Shown piece by piece: positions 1-12,398 of a stretch of DNA of 64,000 bases; the stretch's first letter is position 1; every line of letters begins with the position of its first letter. Origin of the DNA: Bolinopsis microptera (taxonomy: Eukaryota; Ctenophora; Tentaculata; Lobata; Bolinopsidae). Where the stretch lies: assembly GCF_026151205.1 (NCBI RefSeq), contig NC_087080.1:16343337-16407336 (forward strand), given 5' to 3'. Below the pieces are notes generated by a model. The model ran no database searches. It was not told the origin of the DNA and saw only the letters and a list, made by a program, of their open reading frames with translations. The translations under genes were made by a program, and so were the position numbers.

Positions 1-25
1 TGATATGTAGTTGTGTATTAAGCAG

Positions 26-184
26 TTACATCACTGCTTATAATGTGATAACATTATTTTCACAACTTTGAGTTGTGAAAATAGTTTTATCCAACGAGTT
101 TGACGAGTTGGATAAAACGAGTTATATCCCGAGGTTTGACCGAGGGATATAACTCATGTTATCATATTATAAGCAGTGATGTAA
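26..184. repeat. Four-way (cloverleaf) palindromic element
   Basis: The outer arms 26-54 and 156-184 are reverse complements (28 of 29 positions). Between them lie three adjacent hairpins: 55-67 with 71-83 (13 bp, 3-nt loop), 84-95 with 107-118 (12 bp, 11-nt loop), and 119-130 with 144-155 (12 bp, with an inner 3-bp stem 133-135/139-141). The arms abut with no unpaired base at the junction, so a single strand would fold into a complete four-way junction. The pairing is read directly from the sequence. That it is a mobile element or has a function is inference. Confidence 0.85.
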
Positions 185-327
185 ATGCATTCTCTGATGA
201 TCTACGAAATGATGTTAGCGAATGCAGCATTTACATCGGAAATTAACGACCGATAATATTACTACATAGAACATTCCAGAGTCAAACTTTCTAGAGGACA
301 CATCCTTATCTCTTAAAATTGTTACAG

Positions 328-518
328 GTCGCTGAGATGTTGCTAATTATTTTAAATTGGTCAAATAAGCTCAGTGAAGCTCACACTCACACAAAACTTG
401 CCACAAATGGTTGACTACTTGTTATTGACATTCTGTAAAATTTTGAAGCAAAAATATTTATCAGAACATAAGTTATACCACTTTCTGTTTTTAAAATAAT
501 TAGCAACATCTCAGCGAC
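328..518. mobile_element. Short TIR element (MITE-like), 29-bp perfect inverted ends
   Basis: Positions 328-356 and 490-518 are perfect 29-nt reverse complements starting GTCGCTGAGATGTTGC. The 133-bp interior has no coding potential. Length and structure fit a non-autonomous miniature inverted-repeat element. I see no convincing target-site duplication, so an old insertion or a simple inverted duplication is also possible. Confidence 0.7.
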
Positions 519-530
519 TAAGGATGGGCC

Positions 531-619
531 AGGGAGATAACAATAGTTATCTCCCTCCTATTTACCTGTTAATCACAGCCTAAATGTAGTACCAGGGAGA
601 TAACAATAGTTATCTCCCT
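531..619. repeat. Two copies of an 11-bp-stem hairpin
   Basis: The same 26-nt hairpin occurs at 531-556 and 594-619. In each, AGGGAGATAAC is followed by the loop AATA and the reverse complement GTTATCTCCCT. The first copy begins just after the 29-bp inverted end of the neighbouring element. Confidence 0.8.
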
Positions 620-3032
620 CCCAGTTATTGCACCCCTATTTAATGCATTATATTAGCGTAAACAAGAGTGAGATAACAACTTTTACATTATGGACAGTTA
701 CACACTGATCATGAGAGAATATATTATACAGCGTTGTGTATAGGATGTTCGAGGATGTAATTTATGAAAAAAAGATATTGATAGGTTTAATCCCCAGCTA
801 ACTTTATTAAATTTAGCAGTTATCTAATTAATATAAGATAACTTATAAAGAAATCTGATTCAAGAATTTTAAAAATCTTTTATTTTATACTGAGAAATTT
901 TACCGTTTTCTAGAAATATCTACATACAGTATGTATCTACAGCTCTATGTGTTCTGTGTAAAATTATCTTTATCCCGGTTGTTGCGACAAGTAAAAATGC
1001 TCTTATTAGGGAAAGGAGATTACTCGACGTTTCAATGTAACTACATCGTATTCATGATCTCAATAAATGTATTTAATAGTAGTTGTGAAAATAGTTTTAA
1101 AACTATTTTAAAAATGGTAATTACTTCTCATATAGGAACGGGTTCTTGTATTGTTACGAGAAATGCGTTTATTTGGTTAAAACTAGGATCATTATTAAAA
1201 GTGTGAAGCTAATCTTATATGGTTACATTTCCGAACACTATCTAATCTTACTCTAGCTATAGGGGTTGTAAGATTGACAATATCTAAGATGATCGGGTAA
1301 ATAATGTTTCTTCGCGCATTTCCTTTAACTAGAAATTAATTATTTTGTTTAGCACAAGATGATTTATTTTATTTTGTAGCTATGTTGTTTTGCTATATTA
1401 TCTTTTAAGTTATGGTGAATTATTCTGATGTACTTTAAATTTCTGCTGGCGATATTATAAATATGGGTTTGATTTAAATATTGTAAAATTACAATAAACG
1501 TCTGTATTTCTTGTATGATTTCCCACCGAACCGCGTTTTCATTGACTCGTAAAACTCGTTTATTTGATTACTGTACTAATAATATCAAACAAACAATTTT
1601 CAAGACTTCAAGAGCTTCTGAGTTCTGACATTATGTTATCTTACGAATATAAATATGTCTCGCAATACTACGTGTGTGTAGTGTGCGTGCAGACCGGCGC
1701 CGTACAATGTTGACAACCTAGTCGCCAGTGGTACTAGCAGAGCGCGGCATACCGCGCGCGACAGAGAGTTCGCCCGTACAATAGTGAACATTTCAAAGAT
1801 GATGATTAATCACTCGACTCGCTCTGATCTATTATTATCAGCAGTTTCCTTGCACTATAGTCCCCCTGTGCTCAGTAGTGCATCTCGCTACAACTTTGTA
1901 CTTGCAGTGGCGCGCGCGCCCGCCATCCGAAACAAGTGCGCCCGCAGCGGCGCGAAAGTTGAAAGTACATGTGATATGGTTAACTTTAAGTAAACACTTG
2001 CCTGTCACTTGACTTTCTGACACGTTCTCTAGCTAGGTGTCCTTAATTGACGATGTCAATTCATGGCAGCACAGTAGCGCATCTCGCCGATTTAGCTAAG
2101 CCAGGAGGTCGCTGTGAGAAGCCTTATTGAGTGCGCGGCGCGGCACAGTCTAGTAACGCATCGCGCTACAATAGGTGTCCCTAGATGATCATTCGTAACC
2201 TTAACCCTCTAATCTGATCGAATCCCAATCCTGGCCTTAATCAAACATCAAAGCATATGCTGAAACCCTAACGTAACCCTAGCGGGAAATCAAAAGGATT
2301 ACAGTGATCGAAACATAACAGTTTTTTGTCGATATCTCGCCAGGGAAACATCTTAACCAGATGCAGATGTTATGTGATTTGATTCAGAATCAGTGTCTTG
2401 AAGAACGAGTGTAAAGTGATTTTTAAAGTTTGTAACCTACCAAAACTTTGACATAATACATACGTTGTAACCCCTTTTCGCTCGCAAAAGGCCCCCTTCT
2501 AATCGCTGGCCTTTGGCCGGAGCCCACGCTTTGTTGCTCTAACCAAAGCCCTCTCGCTTGTAGTAGCGCGCGACCGCGCGCAGTATGCGTAGACACATGG
2601 CTATGTGAACACGCTTTGCGTGCACAAAAGAAACTTGTAACGTGTGGCAACTAATGCTAAACTCGCCGACGAAACAAATATTTTGCAAGTGTCGCCCGTT
2701 AAAAGTAATTTAAACTCAGTGTAATATTTGACCATTGTTGATGATCTGGCCCGGCGCGCGCTACTTCGTAGCACTTGCTATTGGAGGTCGGGAAGGCTAC
2801 TCAATATCTATTTGTTTGAAGAAAATTGTGCTGGCCGAAATTAGCGCTAAAAACCAACCTACAGTCGGCACGCGCGGCTCACTGTCGATGGCGCATTACC
2901 TAATTAGCTCAAGTTTGGAGAGTTACAGTTGTTTGTGGATGTTAAAGGGATAAAATACTTGTGCATCGAAGAAAATAAATGTTGTTAAGACAGAGCGGGC
3001 GAGTAAAGGTAATTAAATTAATTTGATGATCA
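620..3032. other. Non-coding stretch, no gene seen
   Basis: This is mostly AT-rich sequence with short GC-rich patches near 1,680-1,770, 1,905-1,960 and 2,130-2,160. Open frames are below 95 codons and have no recognisable domain. A short relative of a palindromic element also seen at 45,550 and 55,610 lies around 2,450-2,650, with related ends and a GCGTGCAC hairpin half. Confidence 0.5.
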
Positions 3033-3470
3033 GGGGCTACATCACGTCTTCAACCCAGGGGGGGCAAGGGATTGCGGGTTCCAGAGGTGGAGCCCCTGGT
3101 GGGGGGGGGTAGGGGGCGAAGCCCCCCCAATAGCAGGGGTCTGGGGCGCAGCCCCCAGTGGGGTCAAGGGGCGGAGCCCCTTGTCGGGGGGATAGGGGGT
3201 CGAAGCCCCCCTGAAAAATTTTAAGGAAATTAGACAATTTTGACGCATTTTCCAGTACTTGAGGGACACGAATTTACGTTAGCAGCAACTAAAAGAAAAA
3301 GCAAATTAATGTAAGTAGTCCGAATTTATTGACAGTACATACTTCACAATCTCTTTTAACTACACATTAGTACTACACTTTACTATACATACATTTTCAT
3401 GTTTTTGTAAACTTGTCCCCCAAATCCCAGGGGGGCAGCTGCCCCCCCTGCCCCCCCGGTGATGTAGCCC
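3033..3470. mobile_element. GC-rich TIR element inserted at the edge of a LINE
   Basis: The left end GGGGCTACATCAC (3033) is matched by its reverse complement GTGATGTAGCCC at the right end (to 3470). The inner sides carry G-runs on the left and C-runs on the right. The left part (3,060-3,215) is a series of short snap-back motifs such as GGGGGCGAAGCCCCCC. The right end runs straight into LINE endonuclease sequence. No clean target duplication is visible, so the exact borders are uncertain. Confidence 0.55.
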
Positions 3471-3651
3471 ATGATGATGCTCTTGTCAACGGTCGTAAGA
3501 TCGTTTCTCCGCTTGCCAAAAGTGATCATGTTGGGATACTAGTCAAACTGGTTGTTTCGCCCAATACTAACAAAAGTCCCAAACAAAAGATTTTAAAGCC
3601 TATTTGGGGTAAGATTTCCTCAGAAGAGTTATTTAACTTTAGTATGAATAG
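3471..3651 (+). pseudogene. LINE ORF2 fragment: C-terminal end of an APE-type endonuclease
   Basis: The open frame reads through LAKSDHVGILVKL, which matches the SDH block near the end of apurinic-like endonucleases of CR1/Jockey-type LINEs. SDH holds the catalytic Asp-His pair of the family. It continues to FNFSMN, where LINE sequence stops and the 405-bp satellite starts. The N-terminal part of the endonuclease is missing here, so this is a broken remnant. Confidence 0.7.
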
Positions 3652-6600
3652 TTGTGGACACAACAGGAAAATTGAGAATAATCTTGTGCGAGGGTAGGGA
3701 CCCAGATGTCGTTTCTAACCCAAATAAACTTTAAGGAGGCTTCTCATCAGTAGCCGCACCTCCTTACTCGGTTTCTGAACTGGAATTCTATGGGCTTCCA
3801 GACGGCCAGACCGAGTATTACCATCCCATCCTTCTAGAGTTCATCACAAGTAGCACCCACCTTGAAGATCTTTGACACCCAGACACACCCCATTGGCGAA
3901 CAAACTTTGGATATAATCTTACATGCTCCCGAAGGAATCCCTGGTTTATGGTCTTTCTCATCGTCACCAGCACTTTCACTAGGTCACCAGCTCTTTCACT
4001 GAAGTCATCAGCCCTTTCACTGAAGTCATCAGATGTGACTCTGATCAACGGTATAGTTGTGGACACAACAAGAAAATTGAGAATAATCTTGTGCGAGGGT
4101 AGGGACCCAGATGTCGTTTCTAACCCAAATAAACTTTAAGGAGGCTTCTCATCAGTAGCCGCACCTCCTTACTCGGTTTCTGAACTGGAATTCTATGGGC
4201 TTCCAGACGGCCAGACCGAGTATTACCATCCCATCCTTCTAGAGTTCATCACAAGCAGCACCCACCTTGAAGATCTTTGACACCCAGACACACCCCATTG
4301 GCGAACAAACTTTGGATATAATCTTACATGCTCCCGAAGGAATCCCTGGTTTATGGTCTTTCTCATCGTCACCAGCACTTTCACTAGGTCACCAGCTCTT
4401 TCACTGAAGTCATCAGCCCTTTCACTGAAGTCATCAGATGTGACTCTGATCAACGGTATAGTTGTGGACACAACAAGAAAATTGAGAATAATCTTGTGCG
4501 AGGGTAGGGACCCAGATGTCGTTTCTAACCCAAATAAACTTTAAGGAGGCTTCTCATCAGTAGCCGCACCTCCTTACTCGGTTTCTGAACTGGAATTCTA
4601 TGGGCTTCCAGACGGCCAGACCGAGTATTACCATCCCATCCTTCTAGAGTTCATCACAAGTAGCACCCACCTTGAAGATCTTTGACACCCAGACACACCC
4701 CATTGGCGAACAAACTTTGGATATAATCTTACATGCTCCCGAAGGAATCCCTGGTTTATGGTCTTTCTCATCGTCACCAGCACTTTCACTAGGTCACCAG
4801 CTCTTTCACTGAAGTCATCAGCCCTTTCACTGAAGTCATCAGATGTGACTCTGATCAACGGTATAGTTGTGGACACAACAAGAAAATTGAGAATAATCTT
4901 GTGCGAGGGTAGGGACCCAGATGTCGTTTCTAACCCAAATAAACTTTAAGGAGGCTTCTCATCAGTAGCCGCACCTCCTTACTCGGTTTCTGAACTGGAA
5001 TTCTATGGGCTTCCAGACGGCCAGACCGAGTATTACCATCCCATCCTTCTAGAGTTCATCACAAGTAGCACCCACCTTGAAGATCTTTGACACCCAGACA
5101 CACCCCATTGGCGAACAAACTTTGGATATAATCTTACATGCTCCCGAAGGAATCCCTGGTTTATGGTCTTTCTCATCGTCACCAGCACTTTCACTAGGTC
5201 ACCAGCTCTTTCACTGAAGTCATCAGCCCTTTCACTGAAGTCATCAGATGTGACTCTGATCAACGGTATAGTTGTGGACACAACAAGAAAATTGAGAATA
5301 ATCTTGTGCGAGGGTAGGGACCCAGATGTCGTTTCTAACCCAAATAAACTTTAAGGAGGCTTCTCATCAGTAGCCGCACCTCCTTACTCGGTTTCTGAAC
5401 TGGAATTCTATGGGCTTCCAGACGGCCAGACCGAGTATTACCATCCCATCCTTCTAGAGTTCATCACAAGTAGCACCCACCTTGAAGATCTTTGACACCC
5501 AGACACACCCCATTGGCGAACAAACTTTGGATATAATCTTACATGCTCCCGAAGGAATCCCTGGTTTATGGTCTTTCTCATCGTCACCAGCACTTTCACT
5601 AGGTCACCAGCTCTTTCACTGAAGTCATCAGCCCTTTCACTGAAGTCATCAGATGTGACTCTGATCAACGGTATAGTTGTGGACACAACAAGAAAATTGA
5701 GAATAATCTTGTGCGAGGGTAGGGACCCAGATGTCGTTTCTAACCCAAATAAACTTTAAGGAGGCTTCTCATCAGTAGCCGCACCTCCTTACTCGGTTTC
5801 TGAACTGGAATTCTATGGGCTTCCAGACGGCCAGACCGAGTATTACCATCCCATCCTTCTAGAGTTCATCACAAGTAGCACCCACCTTGAAGATCTTTGA
5901 CACCCAGACACACCCCATTGGCGAACAAACTTTGGATATAATCTTACATGCTCCCGAAGGAATCCCTGGTTTATGGTCTTTCTCATCGTCACCAGCACTT
6001 TCACTAGGTCACCAGCTCTTTCACTGAAGTCATCAGCCCTTTCACTGAAGTCATCAGATGTGACTCTGATCAACGGTATAGTTGTGGACACAACAAGAAA
6101 ATTGAGAATAATCTTGTGCGAGGGTAGGGACCCAGATGTCGTTTCTAACCCAAATAAACTTTAAGGAGGCTTCTCATCAGTAGCCGCACCTCCTTACTCG
6201 GTTTCTGAACTGGAATTCTATGGGCTTCCAGACGGCCAGACCGAGTATTACCATCCCATCCTTCTAGAGTTCATCACAAGTAGCACCCACCTTGAAGATC
6301 TTTGACACCCAGACACACCCCATTGGCGAACAAACTTTGGATATAATCTTACATGCTCCCGAAGGAATCCCTGGTTTATGGTCTTTCTCATCGTCACCAG
6401 CACTTTCACTAGGTCACCAGCTCTTTCACTGAAGTCATCAGCCCTTTCACTGAAGTCATCAGATGTGACTCTGATCAACGGTATAGTTGTGGACACAACA
6501 AGAAAATTGAGAATAATCTTGTGCGAGGGTAGGGACCAAGATGTCGTTTCTAACCCAAATAAACTTTAAGGAGGCTTCTCATCAGTAGCCGCACCTCCTT

Positions 6601-9600
6601 ACTCGGTTTCTGAACTGGAATTCTATGGGCTTCCAGACGGCCAGACCGAGTATTACCATCCCATCCTTCTAGAGTTCATCACAAGTAGCACCCACCTTGA
6701 AGATCTTTGACACCCAGACACACCCCATTGGCGAACAAACTTTGGATATAATCTTACATGCTCCCGAAGGAATCCCTGGTTTATGGTCTTTCTCATCGTC
6801 ACCAGCACTTTCACTAGGTCACCAGCTCTTTCACTGAAGTCATCAGCCCTTTCACTGAAGTCATCAGATGTGACTCTGATCAACGGTATAGTTGTGGACA
6901 CAACAAGAAAATTGAGAATAATCTTGTGCGAGGGTAGGGACCCAGATGTCGTTTCTAACCCAAATAAACTTTAAGGAGGCTTCTCATCAGTAGCCGCACC
7001 TCCTTACTCGGTTTCTGAACTGGAATTCTATGGGCTTCCAGACGGCCAGACCGAGTATTACCATCCCATCCTTCTAGAGTTCATCACAAGTAGCACCCAC
7101 CTTGAAGATCTTTGACACCCAGACACACCCCATTGGCGAACAAACTTTGGATATAATCTTACATGCTCCCGAAGGAATCCCTGGTTTATGGTCTTTCTCA
7201 TCGTCACCAGCACTTTCACTAGGTCACCAGCTCTTTCACTGAAGTCATCAGCCCTTTCACTGAAGTCATCAGATGTGACTCTGATCAACGGTATAGTTGT
7301 GGACACAACAAGAAAATTGAGAATAATCTTGTGCGAGGGTAGGGACCAAGATGTCGTTTCTAACCCAAATAAACTTTAAGGAGGCTTCTCATCAGTAGCC
7401 GCACCTCCTTACTCGGTTTCTGAACTGGAATTCTATGGGCTTCCAGACGGCCAGACCGAGTATTACCATCCCATCCTTCTAGAGTTCATCACAAGTAGCA
7501 CCCACCTTGAAGATCTTTGACACCCAGACACACCCCATTGGCGAACAAACTTTGGATATAATCTTACATGCTCCCGAAGGAATCCCTGGTTTATGGTCTT
7601 TCTCATCGTCACCAGCACTTTCACTAGGTCACCAGCTCTTTCACTGAAGTCATCAGCCCTTTCACTGAAGTCATCAGATGTGACTCTGATCAACGGTATA
7701 GTTGTGGACACAACAAGAAAATTGAGAATAATCTTGTGCGAGGGTAGGGACCCAGATGTCGTTTCTAACCCAAATAAACTTTAAGGAGGCTTCTCATCAG
7801 TAGCCGCACCTCCTTACTCGGTTTCTGAACTGGAATTCTATGGGCTTCCAGACGGCCAGACCGAGTATTACCATCCCATCCTTCTAGAGTTCATCACAAG
7901 TAGCACCCACCTTGAAGATCTTTGACACCCAGACACACCCCATTGGCGAACAAACTTTGGATATAATCTTACATGCTCCCGAAGGAATCCCTGGTTTATG
8001 GTCTTTCTCATCGTCACCAGCACTTTCACTAGGTCACCAGCTCTTTCACTGAAGTCATCAGCCCTTTCACTGAAGTCATCAGATGTGACTCTGATCAACG
8101 GTATAGTTGTGGACACAACAAGAAAATTGAGAATAATCTTGTGCGAGGGTAGGGACCCAGATGTCGTTTCTAACCCAAATAAACTTTAAGGAGGCTTCTC
8201 ATCAGTAGCCGCACCTCCTTACTCGGTTTCTGAACTGGAATTCTATGGGCTTCCAGACGGCCAGACCGAGTATTACCATCCCATCCTTCTAGAGTTCATC
8301 ACAAGTAGCACCCACCTTGAAGATCTTTGACACCCAGACACACCCCATTGGCGAACAAACTTTGGATATAATCTTACATGCTCCCGAAGGAATCCCTGGT
8401 TTATGGTCTTTCTCATCGTCACCAGCACTTTCACTAGGTCACCAGCTCTTTCACTGAAGTCATCAGCCCTTTCACTGAAGTCATCAGATGTGACTCTGAT
8501 CAACGGTATAGTTGTGGACACAACAAGAAAATTGAGAATAATCTTGTGCGAGGGTAGGGACCCAGATGTCGTTTCTAACCCAAATAAACTTTAAGGAGGC
8601 TTCTCATCAGTAGCCGCACCTCCTTACTCGGTTTCTGAACTGGAATTCTATGGGCTTCCAGACGGCCAGACCGAGTATTACCATCCCATCCTTCTAGAGT
8701 TCATCACAAGTAGCACCCACCTTGAAGATCTTTGACACCCAGACACACCCCATTGGCGAACAAACTTTGGATATAATCTTACATGCTCCCGAAGGAATCC
8801 CTGGTTTATGGTCTTTCTCATCGTCACCAGCACTTTCACTAGGTCACCAGCTCTTTCACTGAAGTCATCAGCCCTTTCACTGAAGTCATCAGATGTGACT
8901 CTGATCAACGGTATAGTTGTGGACACAACAAGAAAATTGAGAATAATCTTGTGCGAGGGTAGGGACCCAGATGTCGTTTCTAACCCAAATAAACTTTAAG
9001 GAGGCTTCTCATCAGTAGCCGCACCTCCTTACTCGGTTTCTGAACTGGAATTCTATGGGCTTCCAGACGGCCAGACCGAGTATTACCATCCCATCCTTCT
9101 AGAGTTCATCACAAGTAGCACCCACCTTGAAGATCTTTGACACCCAGACACACCCCATTGGCGAACAAACTTTGGATATAATCTTACATGCTCCCGAAGG
9201 AATCCCTGGTTTATGGTCTTTCTCATCGTCACCAGCACTTTCACTAGGTCACCAGCTCTTTCACTGAAGTCATCAGCCCTTTCACTGAAGTCATCAGATG
9301 TGACTCTGATCAACGGTATAGTTGTGGACACAACAAGAAAATTGAGAATAATCTTGTGCGAGGGTAGGGACCAAGATGTCGTTTCTAACCCAAATAAACT
9401 TTAAGGAGGCTTCTCATCAGTAGCCGCACCTCCTTACTCGGTTTCTGAACTGGAATTCTATGGGCTTCCAGACGGCCAGACCGAGTATTACCATCCCATC
9501 CTTCTAGAGTTCATCACAAGTAGCACCCACCTTGAAGATCTTTGACACCCAGACACACCCCATTGGCGAACAAACTTTGGATATAATCTTACATGCTCCC

Positions 9601-10466
9601 GAAGGAATCCCTGGTTTATGGTCTTTCTCATCGTCACCAGCACTTTCACTAGGTCACCAGCTCTTTCACTGAAGTCATCAGCCCTTTCACTGAAGTCATC
9701 AGATGTGACTCTGATCAACGGTATAGTTGTGGACACAACAAGAAAATTGAGAATAATCTTGTGCGAGGGTAGGGACCCAGATGTCGTTTCTAACCCAAAT
9801 AAACTTTAAGGAGGCTTCTCATCAGTAGCCGCACCTCCTTACTCGGTTTCTGAACTGGAATTCTATGGGCTTCCAGACGGCCAGACCGAGTATTACCATC
9901 CCATCCTTCTAGAGTTCATCACAAGTAGCACCCACCTTGAAGATCTTTGACACCCAGACACACCCCATTGGCGAACAAACTTTGGATATAATCTTACATG
10001 CTCCCGAAGGAATCCCTGGTTTATGGTCTTTCTCATCGTCACCAGCACTTTCACTAGGTCACCAGCTCTTTCACTGAAGTCATCAGCCCTTTCACTGAAG
10101 TCATCAGATGTGACTCTGATCAACGGTATAGTTGTGGACACAACAAGAAAATTGAGAATAATCTTGTGCGAGGGTAGGGACCCAGATGTCGTTTCTAACC
10201 CAAATAAACTTTAAGGAGGCTTCTCATCAGTAGCCGCACCTCCTTACTCGGTTTCTGAACTGGAATTCTATGGGCTTCCAGACGGCCAGACCGAGTATTA
10301 CCATCCCATCCTTCTAGAGTTCATCACAAGTAGCACCCACCTTGAAGATCTTTGACACCCAGACACACCCCATTGGCGAACAAACTTTGGATATAATCTT
10401 ACATGCTCCCGAAGGAATCCCTGGTTTATGGTCTTTCTCATCGTCACCAGCACTTTCACTAGGTCA
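3652..10466. repeat. 405-bp satellite, about 17 tandem copies, LINE-derived in part
   Basis: The 405-bp unit repeats head to tail with almost no variation. The variants I see are a C/T difference near 4,256 and a C-to-A change near 6,538, 7,348 and 9,373. Each unit contains part of a LINE endonuclease with a frame break (LLEFITSSTHLE in one frame, THPIGEQTLDIILHAPEG in the next). Each also holds a 17-18-bp internal sub-repeat (TTTCACTGAAGTCATCAG). Small open frames on both strands recur every 405 bp and are products of the repeat, not genes. The array splits a LINE: endonuclease end on the left, reverse transcriptase on the right. Confidence 0.95.
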
Positions 10467-12398
10467 CAGCTCTTTCACTGAAGTCAATAATATTGACTGG
10501 GATTATAGTTGTACAAATAATGTTCAAGATATGTGGGTTGAACTACATGGTAAATTGGAGTCTGTTGCTGCAGCTGTCCCAGCTGCTTCGGTTTATCTCG
10601 ACAACAGACCTGTCAAGTTGCCATGGAGTACAACTTCACTTAAAAGAATGAGTAAGAACATGGGCTGAATTTGATATTAATCCTTCGGATATTAACTTTA
10701 GCTGTGCAAATAGCAAGCAGCGTATTTTTGAGGTGGCAGAAATTAAAGCTAAAGTAAATTATGAAAAGAAGATTACATCTAATTTAAAACAGAATTGTGA
10801 ATCTTTTTACTCGTATTTGCGTAATAAACGTCAAGTTAAGTCAAGTGTTGTTTCTTTAGATAGAGGAGATGGTACACGCACAGATAGTTCATCTGAGTCA
10901 GCTGAGGTACTTGCTAGTGCCTTTAGTTCTGTGTTTGTGCGTGAACCACCTGGCCCTCTTCCCCAAAATGAGAGTTATAACAAAGAGGTTATTGATGATA
11001 TGGAAATTAGCAGTTCTGATATCAAGAAGCAGCTTTTAAAGCTTAATGTTTTTAAAAGTTCTGGTCCGGATGGCGTTCATCCAAAGTTGTTGAAATCCTT
11101 AGCATACGATGAAAAGTTTGTTGAAGCTGTAACTAAATTATTTGTTAAGTGTTCAGAAACAGGAGTCCTGCCTGACATTTGGAAGACAGCATCTGTTGTA
11201 GCATTGTTCAAAAAGGGTGTTAAATCTGATCCCTTAAGTTTTAGATGTTATAAAAGACTTTCTGACAGACAGAATCATGAGGGTTTGTGTAGAAGGACAA
11301 TGGTCTGAGGTGAAACACGTGTTATCTGGTGTTCCCCAGGGGTCAGTATTGGGTCCTTTGCTATTTATTCTTTATATAAACGATTTACCTGACAATGTTA
11401 AAAATAAGATTAAATTATTTGCAGATGATCTCAAGTTAGTCTGTAATGCAGCTAACCATAGAAGTGTATCTGATGATATTTTAGAACTCGAAATTTGGGA
11501 GAGTATTTGGCACTTAAACTTCAATCCTGCCAAGTGTAAAGTAGTCCATATTAATCTGAATAATAATCCTAACTCGAATTATATTGTAAATGGAGTAGAA
11601 CTAGAAGTATCTGCACAGGAAAAAGATTTGGGGGTTATTACCCATAGCTCCTTGCTTTGGAATGAACAGATAAAAGCATGTATTTCTAAAGCAAATCGTA
11701 TGATCTGCTGGATTGTAAGGAACTTAGTTATTAGAGAAAAGGTTGTAATGATAGCTATTTATAAAGCTTTGATAAGACCTCATCTTGAGTATTGTGTCCA
11801 ATTGTGGAATCCAGTTGCGGCTCATGGAAGTTGGGGGACTGTTTTGGAGCTGGAGAGCGTCCAGAGGCGGTTTACCCGTCTTATTGATGAGGTGGGTACT
11901 CTTCCATACAGCTGCAGACTGGATATCCTCAATTTGACAACGCTGGCAGAGCGGCGAATACGTGGGGACCTTATCAAAGCTTTTAAAGTAACTAGTGGTT
12001 TGACTGAATATGGATCGGGTTTGTTCAGAATGAGCAGATCTGGTCTTAATCTAGTTTCAACCAATAGGTGTAATAAGAGTGTAACTAAAGTTAAGAATCT
12101 CCAGTCTTCTTTTCTTCCGGAGCGAGTCATTCCTTACTGGAACAAACTCCCTTCAGATGTCAAGAACTGCTCGACAGTTTTAAGCTTTAAAGTTAGATTG
12201 GAAGGATTTAAGAAAGAAATGATTTCTAAAAACAGTGTAAATGATTTTTATTTTTGGAATGTTTCGAATGAAGTTTTAGGGAAAATTGAAGGACCCAGTT
12301 ATTTAAGCAATAAGGAGACACATAATGAATATCTTTGGTTTCATCCTTTTGTGGCAAAGAAGCGTTTCATAAATCTTTATTCCACTGGGAAGTATTAA
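10342..12398 (+). pseudogene. Broken CR1/Jockey-like LINE ORF2 (reverse transcriptase)
   Basis: From the last satellite unit the reading frame continues as THPIGEQTLDIIL, ALSLGHSSF and then IDWDYSCTNNVQDMW, the linker before the reverse transcriptase. It stops at 10,668. A second segment (10,733-11,308) contains SSGPDGVHPKLLK and the finger region. A third, in another frame (11,277-12,398), holds GVPQGSVLGPLLF, the catalytic FADDLK block (motif C) and the C-terminal IRPHLEYCVQLWNP region. The palm segment with motif A is missing between about 11,250 and 11,280, where the frame also shifts. The element therefore cannot encode an active enzyme. A related copy lies inverted at 37,343. Confidence 0.9.

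Noticed and set aside
2210..2290. TAACCCT-like motifs suggesting telomeric repeat
   Set aside because: Only scattered single copies (CTAACGTAACCCTAG and similar); no tandem array.
3818..10214. Recurring 82-codon minus and 63-codon plus frames every 405 bp
   Set aside because: They are passengers of the satellite unit. The unit's recognisable coding content is a frame-broken LINE endonuclease piece in other frames.
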